Assembly (NCBI GenBank): GCA_037043455.1
Contig: JAWPHD010005580.1
Span: forward strand, 1-64,000
Direction of reading: 5' to 3'
From: Cyrtodaria siliqua
Taxonomy: Eukaryota > Mollusca > Bivalvia > Adapedonta > Hiatellidae
Length of the DNA: 64,000 nt
Shown here piece by piece: positions 12,378-24,271 of the stretch. The notes beneath the pieces are model-generated. The model was not told the DNA's origin and searched no databases. It was given only the letters and a program-made list of their open reading frames with translations. Position 1 is the stretch's first letter. Every line of letters starts with the position of its first letter. The position numbers were made by a program, and so were the translations under genes.

Positions 12378-12460
12378 GCCCACACCACCGAATGGTGTGG
12401 GCGCATATAGCGTTAGCCATGTCCATCCGTCCGTCCTTCTTTCCGTCCTTCCGTCCCGAA
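12378..12460. repeat. hairpin plus TCCG microsatellite
   Basis: A perfect 10-bp-stem hairpin, GCCCACACCA with TGGTGTGGGC (12378-12402), is followed by an imperfect pyrimidine repeat of TCCG/TTCCG units (12424-12457). It directly precedes the family C array and may be part of the same element. Confidence 0.8.
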
Positions 12461-13655
12461 AAGTGTGTGTGTCTATCTCCTGCCCCAGTTTTTTCGTCAA
12501 ATTGTATGTGTAAATATATTGTGTGTCTATCTCCTCTCACAATTTTCAACCGATTGATTCGAAACTTTACAGGATGCTTAAGCCAGGTAAAAAAATACCT
12601 GTGTTTCTGGTTACCCGACCGTCCCTATTTTTTGGCGCCGACCCTACATTTTTTTATCATAAAAAAAAAAAAAAAAAAAAGGACGGAAAAATGAGTACGA
12701 TCGGTAATGTACGAAAAGATTGAGTATGAAACATGCGCTAAAACATGGCGCATCCATTCCGTTTTGGCTATTATAATTGGAAAATGCAGCCATGGGACAG
12801 AGCAGAAGTGTGAAAAACATTAATCATGACATGCCAGCAGATTTGTTCTTCCAATACCACTCAACCTCAGGAAATGATAAAATTCAATCTTTCACAGCCA
12901 CAGTCATGTAAGATGGAACTCTCAGGGTCGAAGCTATTGCCTGTCACACCATCTGCCGTCCGTCAACAAATAAACTCATAATGGCAGAAAATATTTCTTT
13001 TCAATTTATTTTATTTAAAACAAACAAGTTAGATATCATGAGGTTATTTTCCTTCTCTCCTTGCAAAATCACTACAACTTAACTACTTGACAAAGTTAAA
13101 GATTGGGCAAAAAAAAAATTAATAAAAAAAAATAAAAAAAAATACCGACCTACCTACCCTACTTTTTTCAGCTGAGTTACCAGAAACACAGGTTTTTTTC
13201 TTTCTGGCCTTACCTATGATGTCAAGATGTGCATATCGTTTCGGCGTTAAAATCGACCCAGTAATACCTGTTTAAGGCCCCGTTTTCGTCAAATTTTACG
13301 TGAAATTATCTTGTGTGTCTTTCTCCTCCCACACTTTTCAACCGATTGCATTGAAACTTTACAGGATGCTTACCTATGTTGTCAAGATGTGCATACCGTT
13401 TCGGCGTCATAATCGACCTAGTATTACCGAGTTATGACCCCTTTTTCGTCAATTCTACGGGGAAATATCTTATGTGCCTATCTTCTCCCACACTTTTCAA
13501 CCGATTGCTTCGTAACTTAACAGGGTGATTACCTATGATGCCAAGATGTGCATATCGTTTCGGCGTCAAAACCCACCCAGTATTACCGGAGTTATGACCA
13601 CTTTTCCTGTAAATTTTACGTTTTACACTGATTGTTTTCAGTGGGGACATCCGTG
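12461..13655. repeat. family C array (about 160-bp units), interrupted
   Basis: Units contain TTTTTCGTCAAATT, a TGTGTCTNTCTCCTCCCAC segment, TTTTCAACCGATTG, ACTTTACAGGATGCTTACC and ATGTGCATATCGTTTCGGCG. The AAGATGTGCAT block recurs at about 160-bp spacing (starts near 13212, 13372, 13532). The first unit ends at 12580, where a 629-bp element is inserted, and the array resumes at 13213. Short open frames through it are incidental. Confidence 0.85.
12581..13209. mobile_element. TIR element inserted in family C with TTA duplication
   Basis: Termini AGCCAGGTAAAAAAATACCT (left) and the reverse of GGCCAGAAAGAAAAAAACCT (right) extend inward as TGTGTTTCTGG, giving inverted repeats of about 35 bp. 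The element is flanked by TTA at 12578-12580 and 13210-13212. An uninterrupted sister junction, GATGCTTACCTATG near 13366-13378, carries a single TTA, so the empty site is visible in the same array. Size 629 bp with a 20-base A run (12660-12680); no transposase. TTA duplication and TIRs fit the PIF/Harbinger superfamily, by analogy only. Confidence 0.8.
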
Positions 13656-13974
13656 TCCCATGGACACATTTCTAGTTTAAATATCACGCGCATGAATAGG
13701 CATACATAGAAATTGATAGCATCGATAGGTATATAATAAAACATTATTAACACCATGCATAATTATTTATTATATTATAGTGTTTATGTGGTGATGGGTT
13801 TGAAAAGCGAAAACCGTCTTTGGCACCGATTACAGGCATTTGTTTTGCCAGGCGTCAGGTTTTGGGTAGGATAAAGACAAGGTGAAAGTCAAAAAGGGTT
13901 AAGCAACTGAAACTAGAGAAAATACGGCGGGATCTACTTCAGAATTGCTTTTCCACTGACCCTGACGAATGACA

Positions 13975-14345
13975 AAGCACGCCCATTGTTTTTGAAAAGG
14001 GAGTGGGAGGTTGAGGGAGGGGAGCAAGGGTGGGATCTCATAACAGGATAACATTGAATTTGCTGATGTGACGACGAATAAACAGTGCACTGAATTACAA
14101 ATACTGATAAATACATGTTAATGATACGTGGTGTGGGGTGGGATGTGAGGGGATTTATTTCGTTATTTAATTCAGATTGCACTTGCGGATAATAGATAAC
14201 AGTGAATAAAAAGTCTCACTAACAGATAACACTCGAAAATAACAGATAACATTCAATTGACCTATAACGGTTAACAGCTAATATTATTTCACAATAACAG
14301 ATAACACAATATTAATTTCGCCAATAAATTAACAGTAACAGAAAT
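13975..14345. repeat. family D copy (G-rich start, ATAACAGATAACA tail)
   Basis: A purine/G-rich stretch (13998-14036) is followed by GGGATCTCATAACAGGATAACA, TTGAATTTGCTGAT, and degenerate ATAACAGATAACA repeats to about 14345. The same order occurs at 31371-31560. It is an unclassified dispersed repeat; the frames at 13899-14182 (minus) are incidental. Confidence 0.7.
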
Positions 14346-15334
14346 AACACTTGAAAAATGATTGAAACGGTATAATTGAGGAATCATTTTTGATAGCCAT
14401 ATAGTTTTCTGTAGCATAATGCGACGAGCTTTTTTTTAAAGGTCATTTTCTATAATTTTGTAACGAACATAAATGTTTTGGAAGTTAGTACATATTAGAA
14501 CTGATTTCTCTTAACACAATTCACCTTTAAAATTACTTTAAAAATACTTGGTCGCGGACTTGGTCTTTGACATATATGGTTAGTATATGAGCACGGAAAT
14601 CCTAACCTTCTGAACATACATGTACGTGTTTTGGAAGTTCAGACTTTGTCTTAAACATCAACATACCCCTTTTTATTGAAATAAAGTCTACATGTGTAGA
14701 TCATCAAGGCATAATTCATGTTTTAAGTTAATTCTTACATTGAAGACAGGCAGTAATGAGCTATGAGCTAGTATGAAAGCTATAGCGGTTAAACAAAAAC
14801 ATCTCTTCGTGGTCTCTTTGTAAAATGTTTTTAATATCTAAACCGGTAGTTCAGTTCATAATAATGAAAAATAGCGAAAAATGCATATTATTTTGAAAAA
14901 GTATGTTATTTGTGTACAAAGCCGCTCTTAGAGAGAGATGCGCATTAACAACTGAAGGTTATGTCTTTGGTGACATTGTAATGTGATGTCATTGCATGGT
15001 GCAAGTCTGGATGTGCCTGGTTGCTGTAACGTAACAATCGACTTATTCAGGGCGCTTGTGACATAGACGTTATAAAACAAACCTATCGTGCATGTGACAT
15101 AGACGTTATAAAACAAAACTATCGTGTGTGTCGTGTCGGCGATGTTATGCATGTTTATGTAAATGATTTTTATACCAAAGCGATATAATGAAACCTTTTA
15201 TGTTTGAACGTGAGGAGACAAGGACAGAGTCTTATGTTCTGGAACAGACCGGCTTTGTCAAAGTACTACAGTTCAACGGCTACCTGATATTTAAGGTGGT
15301 TGATAAGACAAGTCCATTTGGCGGTACAACTATT
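14346..15334. other. intronic, little recognised
   Basis: Contains one 36-bp direct duplication of GTGACATAGACGTTATAAAACAAA (about 15057-15128). Otherwise unassigned AT-rich intron sequence. Confidence 0.5.
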
Positions 15335-15455
15335 TTCAAGCCTTTTATGTTTGTGGTGTCGCATACTTTGCAACTATTTTTTCCTTGTAGTTGTTCTTTG
15401 TTTTTGGTTGACTGTGGTCCTTGAATGCTACATTTCCTGTTCGACTTTTATCCTT
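15335..15455 (+). repeat. family A repeat, 3' fragment
   Basis: Carries only the last 120 bases or so of the family: TTTGTGGTGTCGCATAC, GTTTTTGGTTGACTGTGG, GAATGCTACATTTCC and the TGTTCGACTTTTAT end. It shares the family 3' end while lacking the rest, as expected from 5' truncation. Confidence 0.8.
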
Positions 15456-16029
15456 TCCTTGATAATTAAAACAAGTTCAGCCTTTTAATGAATTGAACAA
15501 ACTGTTCTATTTTTACTTTAACGAAACCTGATTTATATATTTGATTTCCTCACAAAATCTTAAATGAGATTGTCATGTATATTCACGAATAAGCTTTTAG
15601 ATACAATGAATAATCTTACAATATGTAAACACATGTTTTGTTGAAACACATAAATAAGGGCATACAGCGTGTAAATAACGAATGTTTAAATACGCCATTT
15701 TAAAGCTGCAGGCACAACTGTGAAATAACTGGAGCTCTGAACGGGTTTTAAACGATTCCTGTTAATTCAGAATTTCAATATTTGCATTTGTGAGGCACAC
15801 ATATGATATATAGGTCCGACGACTTCTTTGTCACATTGTGACAATAATTAATTATTCATTTAGATGTTCGTCATGAAATCTGGGCAGAGCTGATATTTCG
15901 TCCATTTGTGGGTAAATCACACATTACGGGACACGCCTTTCAGTTCAATTTTATAATGACGAATATGTTTGTGTTAATTACAAAAATCTGTAAAATACAT
16001 ATTAAACTCTAGCGGCGTGTTTTTGATAG
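15456..16029. other. unassigned intronic stretch
   Basis: No repeat family or coding signal recognised between the family A fragment and the inverted-repeat element. Confidence 0.45.
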
Positions 16030-18061
16030 AAAAGTATTAAAGGAGAAATTTGGAAATCGTCGAACACGTTAAATACAAAACATATTGCAGTCTCGGCTTG
16101 ATTGAGACTGTTCATGAACGGTAGTGTTTGTATTTGAAAATATGTATAAATGACAGATGCAGTGTAAATGTAAATGCATTCTGAGTAATACATAACAATA
16201 TGCGACCTATAAATAGCGTGAATAGCGTCGCAAAGTCAGCACAATTCAGATACTTTTGATTAAATGACAAATAACGTTCTATTTCATTGGACGACGTCAC
16301 ATTAATGTCTTATCAAAGTGACCTCAAATAAATCAATATAGCGGCTTTCATGGTATGAAGTCTGACGGCTTTTCGGACCGTGCTTTTACAGATGTATATG
16401 TTACTTCAGAGGATAATGAATTATAAAGGAGTTATTATTACACCATTATGGAATTTGTCAATATGCGAGGCTATATATGTATAATTGTTCGTTTACACGC
16501 TCGGAAAAAAACATCTTAATTAACGGCTCCACTACCGCGCTTTCGTTAAACATAAATTCATACTGAGAAAGGAATCATAAAACCTGAAACATTTCAATAC
16601 AGTTAACCGTTTCATATATATATACTGACTATAGACATTTCAATACAGTTCTACCGTTTCATATATATACCGACTTTAGGCATTTCAATACAGTTCTACC
16701 GTTTCATATATATATACCGACTTTAGACATTTCAATACAGTTCTACCGTTTCATATATATACCGACTTTAGAAATTTCAATACAGTTCACCGTTTCATAT
16801 ATATACCGACTTTAGACATTTCAATACAGTTCTACCGTTTCATATATATACCGACTTTAGACATTTCAATACAGTTCTACCGTTTCATATATATACTGAC
16901 TTTAGACATTTCAATACAGTTCTACCGTTTCATATATATACTGACTTTAGGCATTTCAATACAGTTCTACCGTTTCATATATATATACTGATTTTAGACA
17001 TTTCAATACAGTTTTACCGTTTCATATATATACCGACTTTAGACATTTCAATACAATTCTACCGTTTCATATATATACCGACTTTAGACATTTCAATACA
17101 GTTCTACCGTTTCATATATTTACCGACTTTAGACATTTCAATACAGTTCTACCGTTTCATATATATACCGACTTTAGACATTTCAATACAGTTCTACCGT
17201 TTCTTATATATACTGACTTTAGACATTTCAATACAGTTCTACCGTTTCATATATATACTGACTTTAGGCATTTCAATACAGTTCTACCGTTTCATATATA
17301 TATACTGATTTTAGACATTTCAATACAGTTCTACCGTTTCATATATATACCGACTTTAGACATTTCAATACAATTCTACCGTTTCATATATATACCGACT
17401 TTAGACATTTCAATACAGTTCTACCGTTTCATATATTTACCGACTTTAGACATTTCAATACAGTTCTACCGTTTCATATATATACCGACTTTATACATTT
17501 CAATACAGTTCTACCGTTTCATATATATATACCGACTTTAGACATTTCAATACAGTTCTACCGTTTAAATATATACTGACTTTAGACATTTCAATACATT
17601 AACCGGTTCATATATATGACTTTAATATGTTTTTGTCGTCTAACTCCCGTAAGTTTTTATATATTTTGGACTAGACCATGTTTTTATTTTAATGTTATCT
17701 TCACAATTAGCTGGATATTTTAACATACTGTAATTTGCTTTCGTATACTGGTATTTTCTTGGCCATATCATCTGCATGTGTCTTCTACAAGCTTGTGCAA
17801 GGTAACATCTGTTGCGATAAATCAATTGTAAGCTGTTTAATACATGTATTAACTTGGACCATACGCCGCTGGCCACGGAATGGTATGAACATACCGCACT
17901 AAAGATACCATCTTCCGCTCAATCCGGGGCTAGAGGGCGTGAACGGTAGCTAGCACTTTTCACTACCGTTCATGATCAGTCTCAATCAAACCGAGACTGC
18001 AATTATGTTTTATATTTATCGTGTTCGGAGATTTCCAAATTTCTCCTTTTGTACTCATTTT
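16030..18061. mobile_element. 2-kb inverted-repeat element enclosing a satellite
   Basis: Flanking inverted repeats of about 95 bp at roughly 90% identity: 16030-16126 and 17961-18061. Each contains AGGAGAAATTTGGAAATC, CGAACACG, and a hairpin GCAGTCTCGG...TTGATTGAGACTG, followed by TTCATGAACGGTAGTG or TCATGAACGGTAGTG. Between them are unique sequence, a 45-bp satellite array and a further unique block with an unrecognised minus-strand frame (17640-17876). No transposase is evident. The plan, inverted ends around a tandem-repeat core, recalls the pearl-type elements known in bivalves; assignment is by analogy. Target duplication not found by eye. Confidence 0.8.
16589..17624. repeat. 45-bp satellite array with 317-bp higher-order repeat
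   Basis: About 22-23 units of roughly 45 bp (43-47) built from ACATTTCAATACAGTTCTAC, CGTTTCATATATATACCG and ACTTTAG. Diagnostic variants recur exactly 317 bp apart: CTGATTTTAG at 16988 and 17305, ACAATTCTACC at 17053 and 17370. So a seven-unit block has been duplicated. It lies inside the inverted-repeat element. Confidence 0.95.
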
Positions 18062-18409
18062 AACTATACATTGCAAGATAATTGACATTAGAGAAAAATA
18101 TATAGCATACGTTTTGCTATACGCATGTATGCACTTGTTATGCAGTCGGGATTAGCCCACCTAACATACAAGCTGACAGGTAAGCTACCGAGACCATCGT
18201 CTTTATTTTACTTAAACGACCTCTTTCGCGAAACCTATTTGGCCAGTTTAAAAGAAACTAAATGGATGCTCATTGCATCATTTAAACAATCCAAACCAGA
18301 CAGATTTCGATATTTCTTTTTAAAATGATTCCATAACAAATGCGTTCAATTGAAGTCCCCTGGGGTCCAAAGTGTGTATATAGAGAAAACACGAACATTA
18401 GGTTCAACG

Positions 18410-18640
18410 TTTAAATATAGTTATTGAAACAAATATTGCTCGCAAGAACTGTTTTACACATTTTGACAGTAACCACAAAACACAGAAACAAACACGCAAA
18501 CAGACAAACAAGAAGGCAAAAGCAATAATAAATGCAAACGACATCACAAACACAAAAAGGGTTGACAATAGGGCTACCGCCTTGGAACGGTCAGTGGCAA
18601 AGTAGGCCACTGGGGGTTTAAACCAGAACATGAAGTCTGT
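18410..18640 (-). repeat. family A repeat, minus copy
   Basis: Runs from AACCACAAAACACAGAAAC through ACGACATCACAAACAC and TTGACAATAGGGCTACC to GGAACGGTCAGTGGC and GGGGGTTTAAACCAG. Its 3' segment shares the TTTGTCTGTTTGCGTGTTTG variant of the copy at 24.27 kb, so the two belong to one subfamily. The minus frame 18404-18631 lies inside it. Confidence 0.85.
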
Positions 18641-19080
18641 TCAAACGATATCCCTAGAGTGAAAAGTGGCTCCGCTCCCGAGGTCCCATTTTTGTATATA
18701 GAAAAAGTAGATATAAAATCGTACAGGAAAAGTAGCATTCAAGAACGACAGTCAACCACAACCACACACAGAAACTAAGAACAGCTTTAAAGATGAATAA
18801 AAAGCAAGATAAGACATCACAAACACAAAAGGGTTGACAATAGGGATACCGTCTTAGAACAGTCAGTGACAAAAAAGGACGCTGGGGGTTTAAACCAGGT
18901 TCGAGGGTGCACCAAACCTCACTCTTACCCTATTGTCGTCCTAACGTAACAGTGTAAATAAAGATATCCCCGCCAGGTTATACTCTAACAAACAAGGCAG
19001 CATTAATAGGCAATATAAGTAAAACACATAAATGATCTTGTATATATAATATAAAAAACAAAAGCCTAGGGATTTATAGT
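18641..19080 (-). repeat. family A repeat, second adjacent minus copy
   Basis: A longer copy in the same orientation directly after the previous one. It starts at the family 3' end (AGATATAAAATCGTACAGG) and extends through GGTTGACAATAGGGATACC, TTCGAGGGTGCACCAAACC, TACCCTATTGTC and AACAAGGCAGCATTA to about 19080. Two head-to-tail truncated copies suggest independent insertions or a dimer. Confidence 0.85.
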
Positions 19081-19809
19081 GTAACCGCTTAAAACATTGT
19101 TCTCAAGAATAATTGAAAATATTGTTCAAGCTTATTCACTGAAAGGATCGTTACATCCTAAAATACATAAGTGTTCAATGGTGTCCCCTGGGATAAAAAT
19201 AGGTATATCATAGCATTACAACATGTGTTTACAGTGATTTAAAGGGAGTATTGTAACACATATCTATTTTTTAGAATCCGTGTACATATCTTGCTAGTTT
19301 CTTTCGGAGAGATATTTATAGCATAGCTTATCAAATGTGTTCAAGTGATATCCATGAAGTGAATAATTGCAACGTTCCGCGGGACCTGTTTTTATATATT
19401 AATAGGGAAAGTCTTTCCAGACCCATTGCACACATCCTGAAAGTTGTTTTGAGAAATGATTATTATAAACAAGATATCAATTTTGTTCAAATGAAGTCCT
19501 TATGATGAGAATGGTCCCTTCCACGGGGTTGGTTACGTGTTTGTATAAAGCGATAATATGAAGTGTTGTAAAAATATCCGTCTTAAGAGCCTTTGTTCCT
19601 ATTTGAAAACATTTTTTTTCACAGATCATTACTAAACCATGATTACTATACCACATACTATGAAGTTTGTGCAGATGAACGTCACGGGGTCAACAATGGC
19701 CATATTTGTACACAGAGATACTATTGAAATCTGTAAAACAATATTTTCCCATGTTCATAAGGAAAACATTGTACTTATTTTGACAGTTAATATACCATAG
19801 ATTATATAG
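19081..19809. other. unassigned intronic stretch
   Basis: No coding signal. Phrases such as GATATCCATGAAGTGAATAA and ATGAAGTCCTTATGATGA hint at a decayed repeat of roughly 100-150 bp period, too diverged to define by eye. Confidence 0.35.
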
Positions 19810-19971
19810 AGATTATTTAACTGCTGGGATCGATTATAGGGAAATCCTTCACGAGTGGTAGACGTGTGGTTCTTTTCACGAACGAGCGCACGCGAGTGAG
19901 TGAAAAAACAAAGCACGTTTACCATCAAGTGAAGGATTACCCAATAATCGATCCCAGCAGTTAAATAATCT
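19810..19971. mobile_element. long palindrome (MITE-like)
   Basis: Arms begin AGATTATTTAACTGCTGGGATCGATTAT and pair with the mirror segment ending AGTTAAATAATCT. The inner part contains left CACGAACGAGCG and right CGCGAGTGAGTG, which differ at exactly two dinucleotides (GA against TC). A third site, CACGAGTGG against a degenerate CCATCAAGTG, shows the same orientation. Non-coding. Confidence 0.85.
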
Positions 19972-20676
19972 ATTTATTACATTTAAAATTACGTTTATGC
20001 AAACAAATATTCGCTTTATTGAACGTTATCGGCGGATGACGTCGACGTCAGCAACATTTATTGACGACTCAACGTCGCAACGTTAGTTATTATTGTGTTC
20101 TGAGTTAGCAACGTTAGTTATTATTGTGTTCTGAGTTAGTTATTAATATTTAGCGATTATGAATATTCTTGCACTGAGAAATCCCTATATTTCATGCATA
20201 GAACAATTTCTAATCGGAGAGAACTTCAAAGGCCACACCAAGTCCTGGCATGAATGATCTTTTAACAACTATGACCACATTTCTAAAAGAGAAATGTTTC
20301 AAACGACACCTTTTTATGAAACAATGGCCGAATATCAACAGCATTTTGCTTATTAGGATTGCCTAGTATATACTCCATTTTTATTGTTAAATAAATGTTC
20401 TTAATGGAAAGAAACACTTTTAATAACATGGATATATAACGATCACGGTTCTTTATGTTTGTAAATCCAAACATTATCTGGATCGGTCTTTATTTACAGT
20501 GAAACACATTCGATTAAGATGGGAATACATGCTATATCCATGGGTAATAGCGACCATCAGCGATATTGCTACCATTATAGCCTGGCTTCAAGACTATAAA
20601 CACAATTTGATACTCAAGTCCATGCTCAATAATCCAGTCAAAATGTGTGTACTAATGAAAGCATGAATATCAAAGT

Positions 20677-21728
20677 CAAGCAGCACGCTCTTATCGCACA
20701 TATATCAAGCAGCACACCCTTACCGCGCATATACAAGCAGTACGCCCTTACCACGCATATTCAAGAAGCACGCCCTTACCGCACATATCCAAGAAGCACG
20801 CCCTTAACGCGCATATACAAGCAGTACGCCCTTACCCCGTATATACAAGCAGCACGCCCTTACCACGCATATTCAAGAAACACGCCCTTACCGCACATAT
20901 TCAAGAAGCACGCCCTAACCGCACATGTTCAAGAAGCACGCCCTTACCGCGCATATAAAAGCAGTACGCCCTTACCCCGCATATACAAACAGTACGCCCT
21001 TACCCCGGATATACAAGCAGCATGCCCTTATCGCACATATTCAAGAAGCACGCCCTTACCGCACATATTCAAGAAGCACGCCATTAACGCGCATATAAAA
21101 GCAGTACGCCCTTACCCCGCATATACAAGCAGTACGCCCTTACCCCGCATATACAAGAAGCACGCCCTTACCCCGCATATACAAGCAGTACGCCCTTACC
21201 CCGCATATACTAGCAGTACAGCATTACCGCACATATTCAAGAAGCACGCCCTTACCGCGCATATAAAAGCAGTACGCCCTTACCCCGCATAAACAAGCAG
21301 TACACCCTTACCCCGCATATACAAGAAGCACGCCCTTACCCCGCATATACAAGCAGTACGCCCTTACCCCGCATAAACAAGCAGTACGCCCTTACCGCAC
21401 ATATTCAAGAAGCACGCCCTTACCGCGCATATAAAAGCAGTACGCCCTTACCCCGCATATACAAGCAGTACGCCCTTACCCCGTAATACAAGAAGCACGC
21501 CCTTACCCCGCATATACAAGCAGTACGCCCTTACCCCGCATATACAAGCAGTACGCCCTTACCCCGCATATACAAGCAGCACGCTGTTACCGAACATATT
21601 CAAGAAGCACGCCCTTACCGCGCATACATAAGCAGTACGCCCTTACCGCTCATATGCAAGCAGTACGACCTTACCGCGCATATACAAGCAGTACGACCTT
21701 TCCTCATATACTCAAGCAGCGGACCTTT
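20677..21728. repeat. 28-bp GC-rich tandem array
   Basis: About 37 units of ACAAGCAGTACGCCCTTACC-CCGCATAT (28 bp), with two main variants (CAAGCAGTACG...CCCCGCATATA and CAAGAAGCACG...CCGCACATATT). It is much more GC-rich than the surrounding intron. Because 28 is not a multiple of 3 but 84 is, a 215-codon frame runs through it with a 28-residue period. That is a product of periodicity, not evidence of a gene. Confidence 0.95.
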
Positions 21729-22053
21729 TCCCACTATTTTCTCTTTCATCAAAACAGTATACACATATAATGGCTATATTCGTCAATCATTAATCGTGCG
21801 TTCTGTTATGAACTTGCAATAAATGTGTCAAATGTCTGATATATTTACATCAATCATGTCACATTTCATATTATACTTATCAAATTATCAGATACATATA
21901 TATTGGTGCAGCAGTGCTTGACCGGTAAGATTATTTAGTAAAGAATCGGAACCAATGGTCCATTTTAGAGCCTCTTCCATGTCTTCTTTTAGCTGTTTTA
22001 GTACGGCCTGTTGGTCCTATCATGTTTCCATTGATATCGATATAGTATTATAT

Positions 22054-22193
22054 AAATATCACATTCATGAGAGGGTGATAGTAAGAATGCTCACCCTGAG
22101 GATATGATTATCGCCCGAGGCGAAGCCGAGGGTGATAATCAATATCCCCAGGGTTAACATTCTTACTATCACCCTCTCATGAAAGTGATATTT
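22054..22193. mobile_element. long palindrome (MITE-like)
   Basis: Arms from AAATATCAC to GTGATATTT, with GAGAGGGTGATAGTAAGAAT paired against ATTCTTACTATCACCCTCTC. At the tip the left arm has CCGAGG (22115-22120) and the right arm CCGAGG (22126-22131). They are identical on the + strand rather than complementary, leaving a two-base mismatch. Related words (ACTATCACCCT) recur at 22494-22530, so a larger element to about 22540 is possible. Confidence 0.85.
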
Positions 22194-23645
22194 ATTTTAT
22201 TTTACGGAAATCCGCTCGTGCCAAAATAAGGTTCATTTTCAGTACAGATTTCACTTTGCCGGATTTTTTCTACTTTTTATTTTATTTCAAAAACAATTTT
22301 TTCAAAATATGTCTATGAAAGTGCTAGCGTTGACTTGTAAATAACGTAACTAAGAAAATGAGTGGTATTTTATTAAAATCGGTAAAGTACTTTTGAAGTT
22401 ATGATAAATTAAAAATAGCATTTCACCATACTGAGCCGATGACGTCACCGAAAAAGTACGCACTCCAGCGCATGCGATAATTATTTACTCTCACCCTGCG
22501 ATTTACTATCACCCTGTACTATCACCCTTATTTAGCATGGGCGTTTTATGTGAGGTATAATAATACTAATTATTAATACAAGAGCCTCACATTATATATT
22601 TTTGCCAATAAATTCAATAATGAATGAGTACTCCTTTAAGATCCTCTATTTATCTTGCTGAAATAACATGACGTCGGGATGATTTCCTAAGAGAGATAAA
22701 ACGGTTAGACATACCCGGTATTAAAATAACTGACTTTTGTTTTCTACTCTTGTGAATTTAACTGAATACCGTGCACCATGTTTAGACATTTTGAGAAAAT
22801 CAATGTTTGTAAATTAATGTCCTTCAACTTCAAAATATGCACTTATTATTATAAATTACTTTAGCAATACAATTACCTCCAATATAATCTTCTGGTACGT
22901 TTTCTTTGATCGTCAGTATATATTGAAACATGGGTCATGGTATCCGGAAGAAATACAGCTTGTATACAGGCGACAGAATGTCCTGTTGCCCTTCCTAATG
23001 GCATATACCATGCTCTAGGCAGTCATCTAAATTTGTATTAACTACACTAATGCTTGTACTCACTATAGTAAACTACTTCTATGTGTGAACTATTATATAA
23101 CACATTTCAGTACACTACCAGCAGTGTATATATTTATACTTAATAATTTATGCATTCTGTGTTAATTGATTAGTTAGGAACTATGTTTATTTGCAGTGTT
23201 GTCAAATACAATTTCCTGTCTCTATAGTTGCATTATATAACTGGCTTATGTGTTTACAATGGAAACATTTTGACTCACACATCACTTTATCTGTCGTATT
23301 ATTCATTTGAAAATATGTTTTCGAAAGATTAAATTAAGAAATAATGAAATAGATTACGTATACCGTGTGTTAGAGACAAAATATCATGGACCATACCTGT
23401 CAAAATGGCAATCGGAAGTACGGACTGTGCTTCCTAATCACGTAGAGAGTGAGCTCGTGTACCGTAGGTTATATATTAGGAAGACGTTAAACAACACTGG
23501 GTTGTAACATTAGGAAGAAAAGTCGTTTTTCTGTACTAACCTAGAAGCTTACAACATATGTTTTATTCTTTAGTCAAGCTAATGTAATAGGACTCAGTTG
23601 GGCTTGAAGGTACATAGATAGGTTTATAACCGCGTTACTACTGTC
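22194..23645. other. unassigned intronic stretch
   Basis: Contains the ACTATCACCCT words near 22500 and a short TTTAAGATCCTCTAT near 22636 that matches the end of the 10411-10563 palindrome. The frame at 23307-23507 has no motif I recognise. Confidence 0.4.
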
Positions 23646-23647
23646 TC

Positions 23648-23735
23648 GCCGCAGAGCTAGCTTTTATTGCGATATCGGTAGAGCGACCGCTTCACATGCA
23701 ATCGTTCCGAGCTCAAACCCGCTGAGTTCCTAATT
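23648..23735 (+). ncRNA. tRNA-like SINE head (tRNA-Val-like)
   Basis: The stretch ATCGGTAGAGCGACCGCTTC followed by ACATGCAATCG and GTTCCGAGCTCAAACCC reads as a tRNA D-arm, anticodon arm (CAC context) and degenerate T-arm. The acceptor stem and a proper A-box are decayed, so this is a tRNA pseudogene or the head of an old tRNA-derived SINE. Confidence 0.55.
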
Positions 23736-24271
23736 TACTCCCGTTCGTTTACACTAAGTAAAAACCACTACAGTAATACATTTATAACAAAACATAAGGT
23801 CACACTTTGACAACTAGCCTTTTTGACATCGACGTGTCACAAAAACATGTAACCACTCGTTTACACTCTTTAGCAAACGAAAGACAAAAACACAAAAAAA
23901 CGTTGTTACTAATTGTAATTTCGTGTTTTATTAAAGGGTTTAGAATGTTTTTCCATTAGATCAATATATTTGACATAATTAAAAAAATACCTTAAATTGT
24001 ACGATAAATGAAGCCTGGTAACACATGAACACATGTGTGATATAGATGTAGCTGTTTATTTCAAAAGATGACCAACTGTTTATGCAGAATTCCAAATTAT
24101 TATTAGAAATGTTATATACTATTATTATTATGTCTGTGTTAATGTGTTAAGTGTCAAAAAACATAATGCAACAACATATTAAGAAAAGCCATAATCAATC
24201 CGTTAGCTTCATTACGTGGCCCGAGTATTAACTTTCATACCCCTTCCAACCCCTTCTCCAAGTAGCGAAAA

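Noticed and set aside
12313..12723. Open frames on both strands around the TCCG repeat and poly-A run
   Set aside because: They cross the hairpin, microsatellite, family C unit and the inserted TIR element boundary, so they cannot be a single conserved coding unit.
16589..17624. CRISPR-like regular repeats
   Set aside because: Units are contiguous with no unique spacers, in a eukaryotic context; it is a satellite.
20645..21292. 215-codon open frame with 28-residue repeats
   Set aside because: It follows entirely from a 28-bp DNA repeat lacking stops in that frame; no start context, no non-repeat coding sequence, and the frame ends arbitrarily within the array.
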